Positions 9,224-17,951 of a DNA stretch of 64,000 bases are shown here, in pieces. The stretch's first letter is position 1. Each line of letters begins with the position of its first letter. Source of the DNA: Haloplanus sp. CK5-1 (lineage in GTDB: Archaea > Halobacteriota > Halobacteria > Halobacteriales > Haloferacaceae); NCBI RefSeq assembly GCF_037201915.1, contig NZ_CP147505.1, forward strand, positions 1,426,001 to 1,490,000, in the 5' to 3' direction. A program made the translations under genes and the position numbers. Below the pieces are notes generated by a model. That model was not told the origin of the DNA. It did not search any database and worked only from the letters and a program-made list of their open reading frames with translations.

Positions 9224-9468
9224 TTAGGTCGAACGTAGTATCAAAACGAGATTTGAACGTTTCGAGCGGTCGTGGCCGTACTTGTAGACGTCGTTGGTGA
9301 GAAGCGACTCGACGAGGGCCCCTGCCGGAAGCAGATCGCTGCGAGGACGGCAAACGCGCTCCCGACTGTGAGGACTCGACGCCGGGAGGACGAGAAGATC
9401 GGTTCTCGGGGGAACACGCCCAGGCTATCGCGGGTGATGTCGAAGCCGCGCCGATACTTCGAACCCAT
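9224..9468 (-). pseudogene. Small membrane protein gene, apparently frameshifted
   Basis: The frame from the ATG at 9468 reads MGSKYRRGFDITRDSLGV, then a hydrophobic segment VGSAFAVLAAI, then loses sense. Adding one base near 9338 continues into LPAGALVESLLTNDVYKYG and a stop at 9224, giving a plausible protein of about 80 aa with two membrane segments. I do not recognise the family. It lies 13 bp after the preceding gene's stop and 28 bp before the DUF7847 start, as an operon member would. Confidence 0.4.
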
Positions 9469-9481
9469 GCTACGTCACCAC

Positions 9482-9868
9482 TTACGGTGGCGTTGCAACG
9501 ACGAAGCCGATCTCGTCCGTGGAGACACCGATCGACAGCGCGTTCTCCGGATCGGTTCGCTCCCACCGGTACGTGTTCTCCAGCCCAGTATCCGTCCGGA
9601 CCGTCACGTCGAGTGGTTCGTTGGCAGCCAGCCCCGTGTATCCGTGGTCACCGTTCGCCGATATCGGTGTCGTGTCGTCGACGACGACCTCACTGTCCGT
9701 AGCGGTGCGAATCACCGTCGTAACAGCCAATTCGGTCTCCGTTTGATTGTTCACGATCAGATGTGGCGCGTCTTTTCGAGTGGTATGTGCTACGGCACTA
9801 CCGATCGCCCCGATCGCAACTACACCCGTGAGTAGCGTCACGGCGTTCCGTCGTGTGGTGGAGGGCAT
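9482..9868 (-). CDS. Exported beta-rich protein with twin-arginine-like signal
   Basis: 128 aa. The N-terminus MPSTTRRNAVTLLTGVVAIGAIGSAVAH has two arginines and a hydrophobic core, consistent with a Tat signal peptide or membrane anchor. The rest (LIVNNQTETELAVTTVI, DHGYTGLAANEPLDVTVRTD) alternates polar and hydrophobic residues, as in a beta-sandwich. A TATA-like box sits 26-34 bp before the ATG, so the transcript is probably leaderless. In-frame codons up to 10075 are not used because they span that promoter. It is transcribed divergently from the gene at 10027. The function is unknown. Confidence 0.75.
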   Translation of the reverse strand: MPSTTRRNAVTLLTGVVAIGAIGSAVAHTTRKDAPHLIVNNQTETELAVTTVIRTATDSEVVVDDTTPISANGDHGYTGLAANEPLDVTVRTDTGLENTYRWERTDPENALSIGVSTDEIGFVVATPP

Positions 9869-9893
9869 ACAGGTCCCGCTTCGGCTGATGTAC

Positions 9894-9902
9894 CTATAAA
9901 AA
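9894..9902 (-). promoter_or_regulatory. TATA box of a leaderless gene
   Basis: The minus-strand sequence tttttata centred about 30 nt upstream of the ATG at 9868 matches the haloarchaeal TATA position for a transcript that starts at or just before its start codon. Confidence 0.55.
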
Positions 9903-10026
9903 CTTGGAATAGTGAAAACGCGTTCGAACCGCCGGGGTCTCTCTGGTAGGAGACGTCCGCTCGGGGCACTAAAATCGGCGTTTGAGCCTACGCCATCCTT
10001 TCGTCGTTTGCGAGTAACGTTCAGGT

Positions 10027-10404
10027 ATGCCCTCCCCGCGAGGTACGGATGACCTCCCGTCTCACAACCGATCACAGGAGCCAGAACGTGTCGTTGCCGG
10101 CGTCGCGGACCGGAGCGAGGACATCCTGATTCGGAATTACGATCATCGGAGTGGATACGACCTCCATCTGACCGCCGTCACGCACCCGGATAGCACGACG
10201 TTTCAGAAGCGATACTACCACCCACCAGGAGCGGTCGTCAGCGAATGTGATCTGCTACCGAGTTCCGACTGTGAGATCACTGTTGTCCTCGACGGCGTGC
10301 AGGAAGCATCTAAACACTGCCGGATTGATTCGTCCCCAGATCACACGGCCGTTATCGAGATAGGTAATGGAACTCTCAGTCTGACTGAGGGCCTCTATGC
10401 CTGA
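10027..10404 (+). CDS. Hypothetical acidic beta-rich protein
   Basis: 125 aa starting MPSPRGTDDLPSH. The first 30 residues look disordered. From ILIRNYDHRSGYDLHLTAV onward the sequence has alternating strands and ends AVIEIGNGTLSLTEGLYA, a closing motif I associate with small haloarchaeal conserved hypotheticals. There is no signal peptide or membrane segment. The strand pattern resembles the exported protein encoded divergently at 9482-9868 (ligand-like N-N/N-Y starts), which hints at a shared fold, but this is inference. 158 bp separate the two start codons. Confidence 0.7.
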   Translation: MPSPRGTDDLPSHNRSQEPERVVAGVADRSEDILIRNYDHRSGYDLHLTAVTHPDSTTFQKRYYHPPGAVVSECDLLPSSDCEITVVLDGVQEASKHCRIDSSPDHTAVIEIGNGTLSLTEGLYA

Positions 10405-10506
10405 CCGATGTGCCGAAACTATCGCCTGCCGATCATCGAGATCGGGGCTCGACCGACGAGATCAGTCGACAGTGACGAGATTGCACGGTGACTCGACGAG
10501 CCAGAT

Positions 10507-10614
10507 ATGAGCCAGCCATCTCCTGAGGATGGGAACGATGCGGATAGCGAAGAAAGCGAAATCGACGAAAGACTGGATCGGATCCTTGACTTCCTCGCGA
10601 CGTATCTGCCGTGA
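10507..10614 (+). CDS. Possible 35-aa small protein
   Basis: The ATG at 10507 opens a 35-residue frame, MSQPSPEDGNDADSEESE followed by IDERLDRILDFLATYLP. It has a disordered acidic half and an amphipathic helix, a layout common among haloarchaeal microproteins. There is no promoter or ribosome-binding evidence. It could be part of the downstream untranslated region of the 10027 gene. Confidence 0.35.
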   Translation: MSQPSPEDGNDADSEESEIDERLDRILDFLATYLP

Positions 10615-10681
10615 GTTATCACTATCTCAAATACCACTACTGACGCAGAGCTTCTCGGTCTGAAGTTCGCTGTTCCTGTTT

Positions 10682-10936
10682 ATGTGTCGTTCGCCCTCTA
10701 CGAAGGTATCATCGGATCAATCGCGGACACGGCGGACATTCCTCCGAGCCACGCTCGCCACCGCAATAACCGGCATAGCCGGGTGTAGTGGGTCCAGCAA
10801 GAGGCGGACATATCTCCAGCCGAAACGGCTAATCGATGGTCGACTCCACAGGAGGGGTAACGGTCCATGCGAATCGAACACGCTCCTATCGAGGGCCGAG
10901 AACGACCTCGGGGGCGGAGATAGTGAGGCCGAGTAG
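10682..10936 (+). pseudogene. Truncated Tat lipoprotein remnant
   Basis: The first 40 residues form a good Tat lipoprotein signal: RTRRTFLRATLATAITGIAGCSG, whose twin arginines, hydrophobic core and lipobox GIAGC would direct export and lipid anchoring. After the lipobox the sequence becomes basic and featureless and overlaps the 3' end of the convergent gene at 10886. I read this as the 5' end of a lipoprotein gene whose body has been lost. Confidence 0.45.
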
Positions 10937-11257
10937 ACCGATCAGCCAGAGGATCGCGGCGACACGCAGTCCGCCAGCGATCCGTCGGCGGTCGGTCGGA
11001 AGGGATTCGGCGAATCCGGACAGCGCGAACCCGACCGCCATGATGAGCGAACTAAGGGCGGATCCGTCGCGTAGAATGCCGTAGTAGAGGTAGATGCTCG
11101 ACATAACGACTGCACCGGCGAACATGACGAACGCAGTACGTCTTCCGGATGGTTCACTACAGACGACGGCTTCGATTTTGGAGGGCACGCGACGGTCTAC
11201 TCTCGCGACGATGTAAATAGGTGGAGCAAACTGGAGCGCAGCCGTAGCCACGGACAC
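10886..11257 (-). CDS. Multi-TM membrane protein
   Basis: At least 123 aa with four hydrophobic segments (FVMFAGAVVMSSIYLYYGIL, LIMAVGFALSGF, VAAILWLIGLLGLTI and an N-terminal QFAPPIYIVARV). The annotated start is a GTG at 11257, but the frame stays open upstream with sensible sequence (YVYAPFETYVSVATAAL) into the end of the preceding gene, without an ATG. The real start may therefore lie nearer 11330. No family was recognised. It follows the 11332 membrane protein gene on the same strand and may be co-transcribed with it. Confidence 0.6.
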   Translation of the reverse strand: MSVATAALQFAPPIYIVARVDRRVPSKIEAVVCSEPSGRRTAFVMFAGAVVMSSIYLYYGILRDGSALSSLIMAVGFALSGFAESLPTDRRRIAGGLRVAAILWLIGLLGLTISAPEVVLGPR

Positions 11258-11331
11258 GTACGTCTCGAATGGGGCGTAGACGTATGATACGTCGGATCCG
11301 AGCCGAGACGAACGGGAACCGATGTCGGTAG

Positions 11332-11757
11332 TCAGAAGATCTGACGAAGCCCCAATCGTCCGGAAGTACGGTCGAGAGCGACTCTGAGTAGCGTCTCACC
11401 GAGTGTGATCACTAGCGTGACGCCCAAGAGAAGGGGCCAGACGGTCAGATACGACGAGAGGGGATGGAGGTGTGCTCCGTACAGCCACTGATACACCGTG
11501 TTCCCCAGGATTCCGAACGTCACGAGCGGTGGGGTGACAAGTGAGAAGCGCGCGAGTAGATACAGTGGCACAGCGGCCGTCAGAAACGTTCCGAGCCACG
11601 CGTATCCCAACGCGACAACCGCCACGAGTCCACGCCCTGAGATGGACACACCCGAGGAGAATAGCCACGATAGTGCTACGACCGAGTACACGATGCCGCC
11701 GCCGATCACGACGGTGGCTCTCGTTCGGCGAGCCGCGAGTTCGGAGTGGAGGGCCAT
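11332..11757 (-). CDS. 4-TM membrane protein, paralogue of half of the 16373 gene product
   Basis: 141 aa starting MALHSELAARRTRAT, with four predicted membrane helices. The segment TAAVPLYLLARFSLVTPPLV matches LAAVPLYLLVRHRLVAPATL in the second half of the 287-aa protein at 16373-17236, and the flanking helices follow the same order. This protein therefore corresponds to one repeat unit of that duplicated protein. The function is unknown. It probably acts in the cell membrane. Confidence 0.68.
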   Translation of the reverse strand: MALHSELAARRTRATVVIGGGIVYSVVALSWLFSSGVSISGRGLVAVVALGYAWLGTFLTAAVPLYLLARFSLVTPPLVTFGILGNTVYQWLYGAHLHPLSSYLTVWPLLLGVTLVITLGETLLRVALDRTSGRLGLRQIF

Positions 11758-11832
11758 AGGACGTGTATTCGATCAGTACATGGATAGTTGATGGGGTCAG
11801 GCCAGGGGCACGGATTTCGCTGGTGACGCCTC

Positions 11833-12957
11833 CTACCCGCGGAGCACCTCGACGGGGTTGGCTGTCGACGCCTTCCAGGCGGGGTAAACGCCGCTGAGCG
11901 TACTCGCGAGCACCGCGAATCCGAACCCGAGCGCGAGAAACTCGAGGTTCCGGGGTTGGAAGACGAGCATTGGCTGGCCGTTGAGCAGGCCGTTGACCGC
12001 GTAGCCGATCAGAACGGAGAGGACGACGCCGACGAGACCACCGACCACGCCCAGGAGCGTCGCCTCGGCGACGATCATCCGCATCACCTCGCGCCGGCGG
12101 ATGCCCACCGCCCGGAACACACCGATCTCGGCCTGTCGTTCGACGACGCTCATCAGCATCACGTTCAGGATGCTGACGCCGGCGACGACCAACGAGATGG
12201 AGCCGACACCGAGGAGTGCGGCGTTCAGCGTGGCGAAGAAGCCGCTGACGCTCTCTTGGACGTCGGCGGGCGTGAACGTATCGACCACCTCCTCGCGCTG
12301 GTTCACCTCCGCCGGAATCTCCGCGGCGAGTCGCTGGGCTTCCTCGCCGTCCGCGGCGACGACCGTCACCTGATCGTAGCCGTTCTGATCGATGTCGTCG
12401 AGTGGGACGACCACCGAGACGCCCTGACCGAAGCCGCCGGGTTCGTCGAGGATGGCGATGATCCGGTAGGACCGTCCGCCGATGGAGACGGTCTGACCGA
12501 GTTCAACGCCGAGTTCGTCGGCGAGTTCGGCGTTGAGTAGCGCCCCGCTCCGCATCGGCGTCGGGACAGTTCCCTCGGCCGCGTCGTAGAGGGCGGCGGG
12601 CCGGGAGACGGCCTCAACGCTCACCTGTCGTCGCTCCGAGCGCGAGGCCACCTCCATCGTCTCCGAGCGCTGGGGGGCGACCACCGCGCCGGTCGCCACT
12701 CGCTCGATGGAGGCGACCTGTGTGTCGGTGATGACACCGTCGTCGTTCTCCTCGCCGGGAAAGACCGTCACCGTGTTCGAGAGGCCGCCGAGCTCTTGGG
12801 TGGCGCCGTACTGGAGCGCCGTCCCCGTGATGCCGATGGCCGCGATGGCGACGACACCGATGACGATGCCGAGGGTCGCCAGTCCGGTGCGGAGCGTGTT
12901 CCGCCGGAGGTTGAGCCACGCCATCCGGAGCGCCGGGAACTCGAGGGGATCGATCAT
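11833..12957 (-). CDS. MacB/FtsX-type ABC transporter permease
   Basis: 374 aa. It has an N-terminal membrane helix (RTGLATLGIVIGVVAIAAIGI), a large extracytoplasmic MacB periplasmic-core-like domain at about 45-250 (VTVFPGEENDDGVITD and onward), then three C-terminal helices of the FtsX fold containing ERQAEIGVFRAVGIRRREVMR and ending VYPAWKASTANPVEVLRG. This is the standard MacB/LolCDE permease signature. Such permeases do not move substrate through a channel but transmit ATPase motion to extracytoplasmic partners. The start overlaps the ATPase gene by ATGA. The partner is presumably the CARDB-like surface protein encoded first in the operon. Confidence 0.92.
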   Translation of the reverse strand: MIDPLEFPALRMAWLNLRRNTLRTGLATLGIVIGVVAIAAIGITGTALQYGATQELGGLSNTVTVFPGEENDDGVITDTQVASIERVATGAVVAPQRSETMEVASRSERRQVSVEAVSRPAALYDAAEGTVPTPMRSGALLNAELADELGVELGQTVSIGGRSYRIIAILDEPGGFGQGVSVVVPLDDIDQNGYDQVTVVAADGEEAQRLAAEIPAEVNQREEVVDTFTPADVQESVSGFFATLNAALLGVGSISLVVAGVSILNVMLMSVVERQAEIGVFRAVGIRRREVMRMIVAEATLLGVVGGLVGVVLSVLIGYAVNGLLNGQPMLVFQPRNLEFLALGFGFAVLASTLSGVYPAWKASTANPVEVLRG

Positions 12958-13664
12958 CGGACCACCCCGTCGACCAGTTCGACCGTCCGGTCGGTGAACT
13001 CCGTGACCAGTTCGTCGTGGGTGACCGCCACCACGCCAACCTCCTCGTCGGTGCTGATTCGCTCGAACTCCTCCAGAATCTGCCGCCCGGTGTCGCGGTC
13101 GAGGTTGCCCGTCGGCTCGTCGGCCAGCAGGAGGCGGGGCTCGTTCACCAGCGCACGGGCGATGGCGACCCGCTGGCGCTGGCCGCCCGAGAGCTGGTCG
13201 GGGCGGTGGTCGAGTCGGTCGCCGAGGCCGACCCGTTCGAGGAGGTCACGCGCCCGCGGTCGCTGGTCGCCGTCGACGAACATCGTGGGCACGAGGACGT
13301 TCTCGACAGCGGTCAGCATCGGGACGAGGTGAAAGGACTGGAAGACGAAGCCGATGGTGCGCCGACGGGCCATCGTGCGCGACTCGTCGTCGTAGCCGGT
13401 CACGTCGTCGCCGTCGAGGCGGACCGTCCCCGCGGTGGGCACGTCGAGGAGGCCGAGCACGTTGAGGAGCGTGCTCTTGCCGGAGCCGCTGGGGCCGATG
13501 ACGGCGACCATCTCGCCGGGGCCGACCGCGAAGTCGACGTCCGCGAGCGCGGCGATGGTCTCGCCGCCGCTCCGATACTCTCTGGTCACGCCGTCGAGTT
13601 CGGCGACCGGGGCGGCCGCTCGTTCCGGCGGGGCGGCCCCGGTATCGGGGGTGCGTTCGGTCAT
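12954..13664 (-). CDS. MacB/LolD-type ABC transporter ATPase
   Basis: 236 aa. Walker A GPSGSGKST, Q-loop FQSFHLVPMLT, signature LSGGQRQRVAIARAL, Walker B LLLADEPTGNLD and switch His in VVAVTHD are all intact. Residues 1-30 are a disordered N-terminal leader. The start MTERTPDTG at 13664 overlaps the upstream gene's stop by ATGA, and a longer in-frame extension to 13691 is poly-Arg and unlikely. The gene lies between the surface protein and the permease and completes a three-gene exporter-type unit. Confidence 0.93.
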   Translation of the reverse strand: MTERTPDTGAAPPERAAAPVAELDGVTREYRSGGETIAALADVDFAVGPGEMVAVIGPSGSGKSTLLNVLGLLDVPTAGTVRLDGDDVTGYDDESRTMARRRTIGFVFQSFHLVPMLTAVENVLVPTMFVDGDQRPRARDLLERVGLGDRLDHRPDQLSGGQRQRVAIARALVNEPRLLLADEPTGNLDRDTGRQILEEFERISTDEEVGVVAVTHDELVTEFTDRTVELVDGVVR

Positions 13665-15187
13665 CGCTCGTCGTCGCCGCGACGCCGCCACCAGTAGATC
13701 ACGCCGCCGCCTACGGCGAGGACGGCGGCGAGCCGAACCAGTAGGCCGATCACGTCGATCCGGCCGACGCCGAAGAAGCCGCCACCGCCGGGTGGACCCT
13801 CGGGCTCCTGTCCTCCCGCCTGCGGGCCGGCGGGAGCGCTACTGGCCCCGTCGAGGGCGACCTCGACGACCCGGGAGTACTGCTGACCGTCGGCGATGTA
13901 ACTGATGCGGACGGGCACCGTGTCCGTCCGGTTGCCGGCTAAGCGTGCGGTCAGCTCGAAGGACGTGAACTCGCCGGCCGGGACGTTGCCGACGAAGTAA
14001 TCCTTCGCCGGCGAGACCGGCGTCACCCGGTCGGTCCCGACGACGCCCACGACGGCGCCGGTCACGGGTGTTTCACCGGTGTTCGAGGCACTCCCTGCGA
14101 GCCTGACCGACCCACCGGTCGGGATCACCTCGATCCCGGTCAGCGCGATTCGCCCGTCGGTCGTCGGCGCGAAGTCGACGGTTGTCGCCGTCTCGTGGGT
14201 GTCGCCGTTGGCCTCGTACACTGCCCGGAGGGTGACCTCCCCGGCCGGGAGGCTGGATTCGCTCACCGAGACCTCCCGCGTGGATTCGATACCCACGTCG
14301 TCGACGAGTTTGCGTGCGACCGTCTCTCCGTCCGACTCGGCACGCAACCGGACCGTCTCCAACGGGACGTTCCCGAAGTTGGTGAGCGACGCATCGATGC
14401 GGGCCGTGCCGTTCTCGCGGACCGTCTCCGCGTCGAGTTCCGCGTCGACCCGCGGGGGATCGACGACGAACGTCCGTGTCGCGGCCGTCGACGCTCGGTC
14501 TCCGTCGGGATCGCTGTACTCGAGGGTCGCGGTGAGCGGGTGCCGACCGGGGCTGTCGAAGGTCACGTCGTACTGGACGACACGCTCGCGGCCGTTCGAC
14601 AGCGAGGCACTCACCCTGTCGGCGTCCTCGACGGTCGCGTTCTCCCCGGCAAGCGTCAACTGGAGATTGGAGACGTTCGTGGCTGCGCCGTTGGCCACGG
14701 TGACGTTCACTTGACTCTCGGTCGAGGGATCTGTCGGCGTCTCCAGCGACAACTGCACGTCGCTGTCGCGCTCGTTGACCGTCACCGACACCGGGTACTG
14801 GATGTTGAACACGCTACCGTCGACACCCACGCCGTAGACGTGGACCGCGAGTTGCTTGCGTCCGGGCGACTCGAACGTGGTCGTCAAGGGCAACTCGATA
14901 GATCCGCCGGTGCCGATCGTTCCCGGGTCGCTCGCCGTGGCGAGGGTTCGGGTACCTTGCCGGAGCGACACCTGGGTGATCTCGGCGGACGTGGTGGCAC
15001 TCTGGAAGTTACGGATCGTCGTCCTGATCGTCACGTCCTCGCCGACGCGTGGCGTCTCCGGATCGACGGTCGCGGACTGTATCGCCACTTGGCTATCGGC
15101 CGTCACGACGCCGACGCCGAGCGTGGCCGCGCTCGTCGCCAGCGCAGCCACCAGCACGAGAGCAGGAAGTGGGGACCGGTCAACCAT
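13661..15187 (-). CDS. Exported CARDB/COG1361-like surface protein with C-terminal membrane anchor
   Basis: 508 aa. It has an N-terminal signal (ALVLVAALATSAATLGVGVV), then several Ig-like CARDB-type beta modules (IQSATVDPETPRVGEDVTI; VNVTVANGAATNVSNLQLTL; ALTGIEVIPTGGSVRLAGSA), a Gly/Pro-rich linker (GPQAGGQEPEGPPGGGGFFG), one hydrophobic helix and a WWRRRGDDER cytoplasmic tail. It is thus anchored outside the cell facing the permease it is co-transcribed with. Several N-x-S/T sites suit haloarchaeal N-glycosylation. It likely provides the extracellular arm of the exporter. Confidence 0.86.
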   Translation of the reverse strand: MVDRSPLPALVLVAALATSAATLGVGVVTADSQVAIQSATVDPETPRVGEDVTIRTTIRNFQSATTSAEITQVSLRQGTRTLATASDPGTIGTGGSIELPLTTTFESPGRKQLAVHVYGVGVDGSVFNIQYPVSVTVNERDSDVQLSLETPTDPSTESQVNVTVANGAATNVSNLQLTLAGENATVEDADRVSASLSNGRERVVQYDVTFDSPGRHPLTATLEYSDPDGDRASTAATRTFVVDPPRVDAELDAETVRENGTARIDASLTNFGNVPLETVRLRAESDGETVARKLVDDVGIESTREVSVSESSLPAGEVTLRAVYEANGDTHETATTVDFAPTTDGRIALTGIEVIPTGGSVRLAGSASNTGETPVTGAVVGVVGTDRVTPVSPAKDYFVGNVPAGEFTSFELTARLAGNRTDTVPVRISYIADGQQYSRVVEVALDGASSAPAGPQAGGQEPEGPPGGGGFFGVGRIDVIGLLVRLAAVLAVGGGVIYWWRRRGDDER

Positions 15188-15403
15188 GGCGTCGCCACCG
15201 GGCGTATCGGTGAGGGATCGAAGGGCGTGACTGGCGCGTGAGGGGGTTGGGGACCATCACCGGAGGCTGTGTCCCGAGCGAACTTATACCGTGGGGTGGC
15301 GGCGATCCGACGTGACGCGCCCGTGAGACTTGAGTATCCGATCCACATACATCTTCACCATGCCCTCCAACCGATTCGACCGTTCCCAAAGTATCGGACA
15401 CTG

Positions 15404-16295
15404 ATGAGACGCCGTGACCTCCTCGCAGCAGTCGTGTGTGGAACCGGAGTGCTATCCGGGTGTTCGACGGATCCCGAACCGAATCGAGAGCCGAGTCCGA
15501 CATCGAGGCCGACGGTGCCGCCGGGCGTGGCGACTGTCACGGAGAAACTGTCGCTACCGACCCCGGACGACGTCTCGAACGAGGCGGCCGCACGTTCGTT
15601 CGTCGAGACACACGAACGGCGGTACGTCTACAACGAACTCGTCGACGGGGTCGGAACTAGCCACCCCGCCACCGATATTACCGTCGAGTCCGCGGACTCC
15701 GCCGTCGTCCACACCACTCCCGGGGGCTATTACCTGTTGTCGACGTGTCGCGGCTCCGCGAAGTACTACGACCCGGACGGTTCTCCGCGGCGCGCGGGAC
15801 GGAACGCAGCCAGCGTCGCCCACTTCGTCGGGTCGGATCGACACCGGCGGATTCCGTTCAACGCCTACCGGTGTGCGGAGCCGGTCGTCACCGACTCCGA
15901 CGGGGAGGACGAGGATGGATCGTCGGCGCGGTTCCAGATCTACGATTTCGAGACCGTGCCGAACTACGACCGGCCGGAACAGGGAGGTCACGCGCTCGAC
16001 GTCCGTGTCTCCGACGCCGGTGGGGAAGTCGTGCTGGAACGGGACTACCGGACCTCGCTTCCCCTGACCGTACAGCCGAGGGTGACTCGTGGGGGCCGGA
16101 GAGTATTCGCTTTCGGTGTCTACGACGGACGGCGGGCGAGCACAGCACGACTGGTCGCCGTTCGGACCGACCGATCCCACTTGGTGGGCGCTCGCCGTCC
16201 TGATCACTCGCGGCGGCGACGTGGCGATCAAGACGCTGTATCCCAACGAAGAGATTGGCTTGCCCGCTACCTCCTTGTGTACCAGAATGGACTGA
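15404..16295 (+). pseudogene. Lipoprotein with a single-base frameshift
   Basis: Begins MRRRDLLAAVVCGTGVLSGC, a Tat lipoprotein signal with lipobox LSGC. The mature part has a conserved-looking beta region (TTPGGYYLLSTCRGSAKYYD). In the first frame the sequence degrades after LTVQPRVTRGG near 16088. Removing one G from the GGGGG run at about 16088-16092 continues as GAGEYSLSVSTTDGGRAQ to IKTLYPNEEIGLPATSLC and a stop at 16295, a sensible ending of about 296 aa. Without correction the frame reads through into the next gene. The short frame starting ATGCCCTCC at 15360 upstream ends after 14 codons and is not the start. Confidence 0.72.
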
Positions 16296-16372
16296 GATCC
16301 GGATCGGTCGTCGTCCCCCCGACGGGATTCAGAGCGGAAACACCGAAATCCCTGGGGAACACAGTTCGAACG

Positions 16373-17236
16373 ATGCCCTCCAGACGTCCTCTCGTCGTCA
16401 GTCTCGCCGTCGGCGTGGTACACGCAGTCGGATTGCTCGCCGTCGCCCTCTACCTCGGCTACACGGTCGGACCGACCGAGTACTCGCTCTCGGGAGCCGT
16501 CTGGCGGTACGGGGGCCTCGTCGTCGTGGCGACGCTTCCGGTGTGGCTCGCACTACGGTACCGACTCGCCACACCGCTCGTTGCGCTCGCCGTCACGACC
16601 GGCTACGTTCTTGGCGTGGAACTCACGCCCCCCGGACCGACGTTTCGCGACGTCGCCGAACTCGAACGGCTCGCCGAGCCGACCGGAATCACGGTCGTCG
16701 AGGACGGCCTCTACATCGTCCGGTACATGGTCAACGCGTCGGTCTGGACGGTGGGATTCCTGTTTCTCGGCCTCGTCGAGTACGTCGTCCGGAGTACGTG
16801 GCCCGTCGTCCCGTCGGTCGAACGAACGGTCCTGGAACTCCCGGTTCCGGCGCCACGTCGACGAGCGGTAGCCGTGGCAACGACGGGTGGCGTCGTCCAC
16901 GCAGCAGTAATGGTGTGGTTCGCTGCCAGACTCGGCGTGACGATCTCCGGTGACTGGGAGTGGGCGCTGTATCTCTTCGGAACCATCGGTATGTGGGTGC
17001 TCGCCGCTGTCCCGTTGTATCTGCTCGTTCGTCACCGACTGGTCGCGCCGGCGACACTACTGACGCTGTTCGTCCTGCTCGACGTTTGGAGCGAGTTCGC
17101 GGCGAACGTCGAGGGGCCCCACGCGCTCTACTTCGGTGGTTGGTTCCTGTATTTGAGTATCCTGCTCGTTGCCGGCGGTGTCGAGTACGGTTTGCGACGA
17201 ATCGAGGTCTGTCGGCGGTTCGAGTCTTGGCTGTGA
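16373..17236 (+). CDS. 8-TM membrane protein with internal duplication
   Basis: 287 aa starting MPSRRPLVVSLAVG. Two homologous halves of four helices each are visible. GVVHAVGLLAVALYLGYTV in half one aligns with GVVHAAVMVWFAARLGVTI in half two. VATLPVWLALRYRLATPLVA aligns with LAAVPLYLLVRHRLVAPATL. FLGLVEYVVR aligns with VAGGVEYGLR. The 141-aa protein at 11332 is a single such unit. There are no catalytic motifs. It could be a permease or membrane scaffold, and function is not assigned. It begins 77 bp after the frameshifted lipoprotein gene and may share its transcript. Confidence 0.78.
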   Translation: MPSRRPLVVSLAVGVVHAVGLLAVALYLGYTVGPTEYSLSGAVWRYGGLVVVATLPVWLALRYRLATPLVALAVTTGYVLGVELTPPGPTFRDVAELERLAEPTGITVVEDGLYIVRYMVNASVWTVGFLFLGLVEYVVRSTWPVVPSVERTVLELPVPAPRRRAVAVATTGGVVHAAVMVWFAARLGVTISGDWEWALYLFGTIGMWVLAAVPLYLLVRHRLVAPATLLTLFVLLDVWSEFAANVEGPHALYFGGWFLYLSILLVAGGVEYGLRRIEVCRRFESWL

Positions 17237-17582
17237 CACGAAACATGTGGCTGCGCTATCGGCGGGATCGATCGGAGTCTTTCTCCAACCGAAGCGGAGG
17301 GTACTACGGAACCACAGCGGATGGACATCTGTTCACTGGTTTTCGAGGGATTGGAACGAGGTGTCGGGGCGCCGCAAGGAGTCTGCTTTTCGATCGAACT
17401 GTCGTCAGTGATTCTCCCGTCGGGGCCGCGGATCGTCTAGTTCGCCACCGAGAACCACCAGCGTATTGGGCTCTATGTGTCTCACTGATCGCCGAGTTTT
17501 CGGATCGTACGACGACCGCGACAACTCTCAAGGGATGAGAGGTGGCAAAAGTGACTTGTTGTAGTTCGGCCTACATTGAGGT
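17237..17582. other. Intergenic gap, nothing recognised
   Basis: About 345 bp with only motif-free short frames. The last 40 bp before the next ATG contain ttgttgtagttcgg, with no clear TATA box. Confidence 0.35.
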
Positions 17583-17795
17583 ATGTCGATTCGGGCCATT
17601 CTCGTATTGTTCGGGGTCATTGAGATGGTGATGCCAAAGCGGGTGGTGGATTATATTATGAAACTTTCAACGAAAGGGACACCAGAGTACGAGTTCAAAT
17701 CGTGGGTGTATCTGCTTGCAAGGCTAGAGGGACTGGTGATCGTCGTCCTAGCGCTTCGCTACGGGAGAGAGTCCACGAATACGGACGAGAGTTAA
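17583..17795 (+). CDS. Small membrane-associated protein
   Basis: 70 aa: MSIRAILVLFGVIEMVMPKR, then a charged middle, then a second hydrophobic stretch LARLEGLVIVVLALRYG. The pattern (helix ending in Pro-Lys-Arg, a WVYLLARLEG segment, a second helix) resembles a small haloarchaeal conserved family of unknown function. It is not the shadow of another gene, as neighbouring frames are broken. Confidence 0.62.
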   Translation: MSIRAILVLFGVIEMVMPKRVVDYIMKLSTKGTPEYEFKSWVYLLARLEGLVIVVLALRYGRESTNTDES

Positions 17796-17951
17796 CTCCC
17801 GAGTGGGACGATGCGAATGCGTCCTCCGTATGCCGTTCGGTAGATACGGCAGGAGGGGTGTCGCAACTGGGTCGAGTATCATTCGGACCGATCCCAAACG
17901 GAGTACCACTAACCAAAGATCAAACCGGTCAGTACAGGCATGTGTCTGCGC

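Noticed and set aside
15269-17236. One 655-aa protein joining lipoprotein and membrane domains
   Set aside because: The join arises from a single extra G near 16090; the corrected frame ends at 16295 and the membrane protein has its own ATG at 16373.
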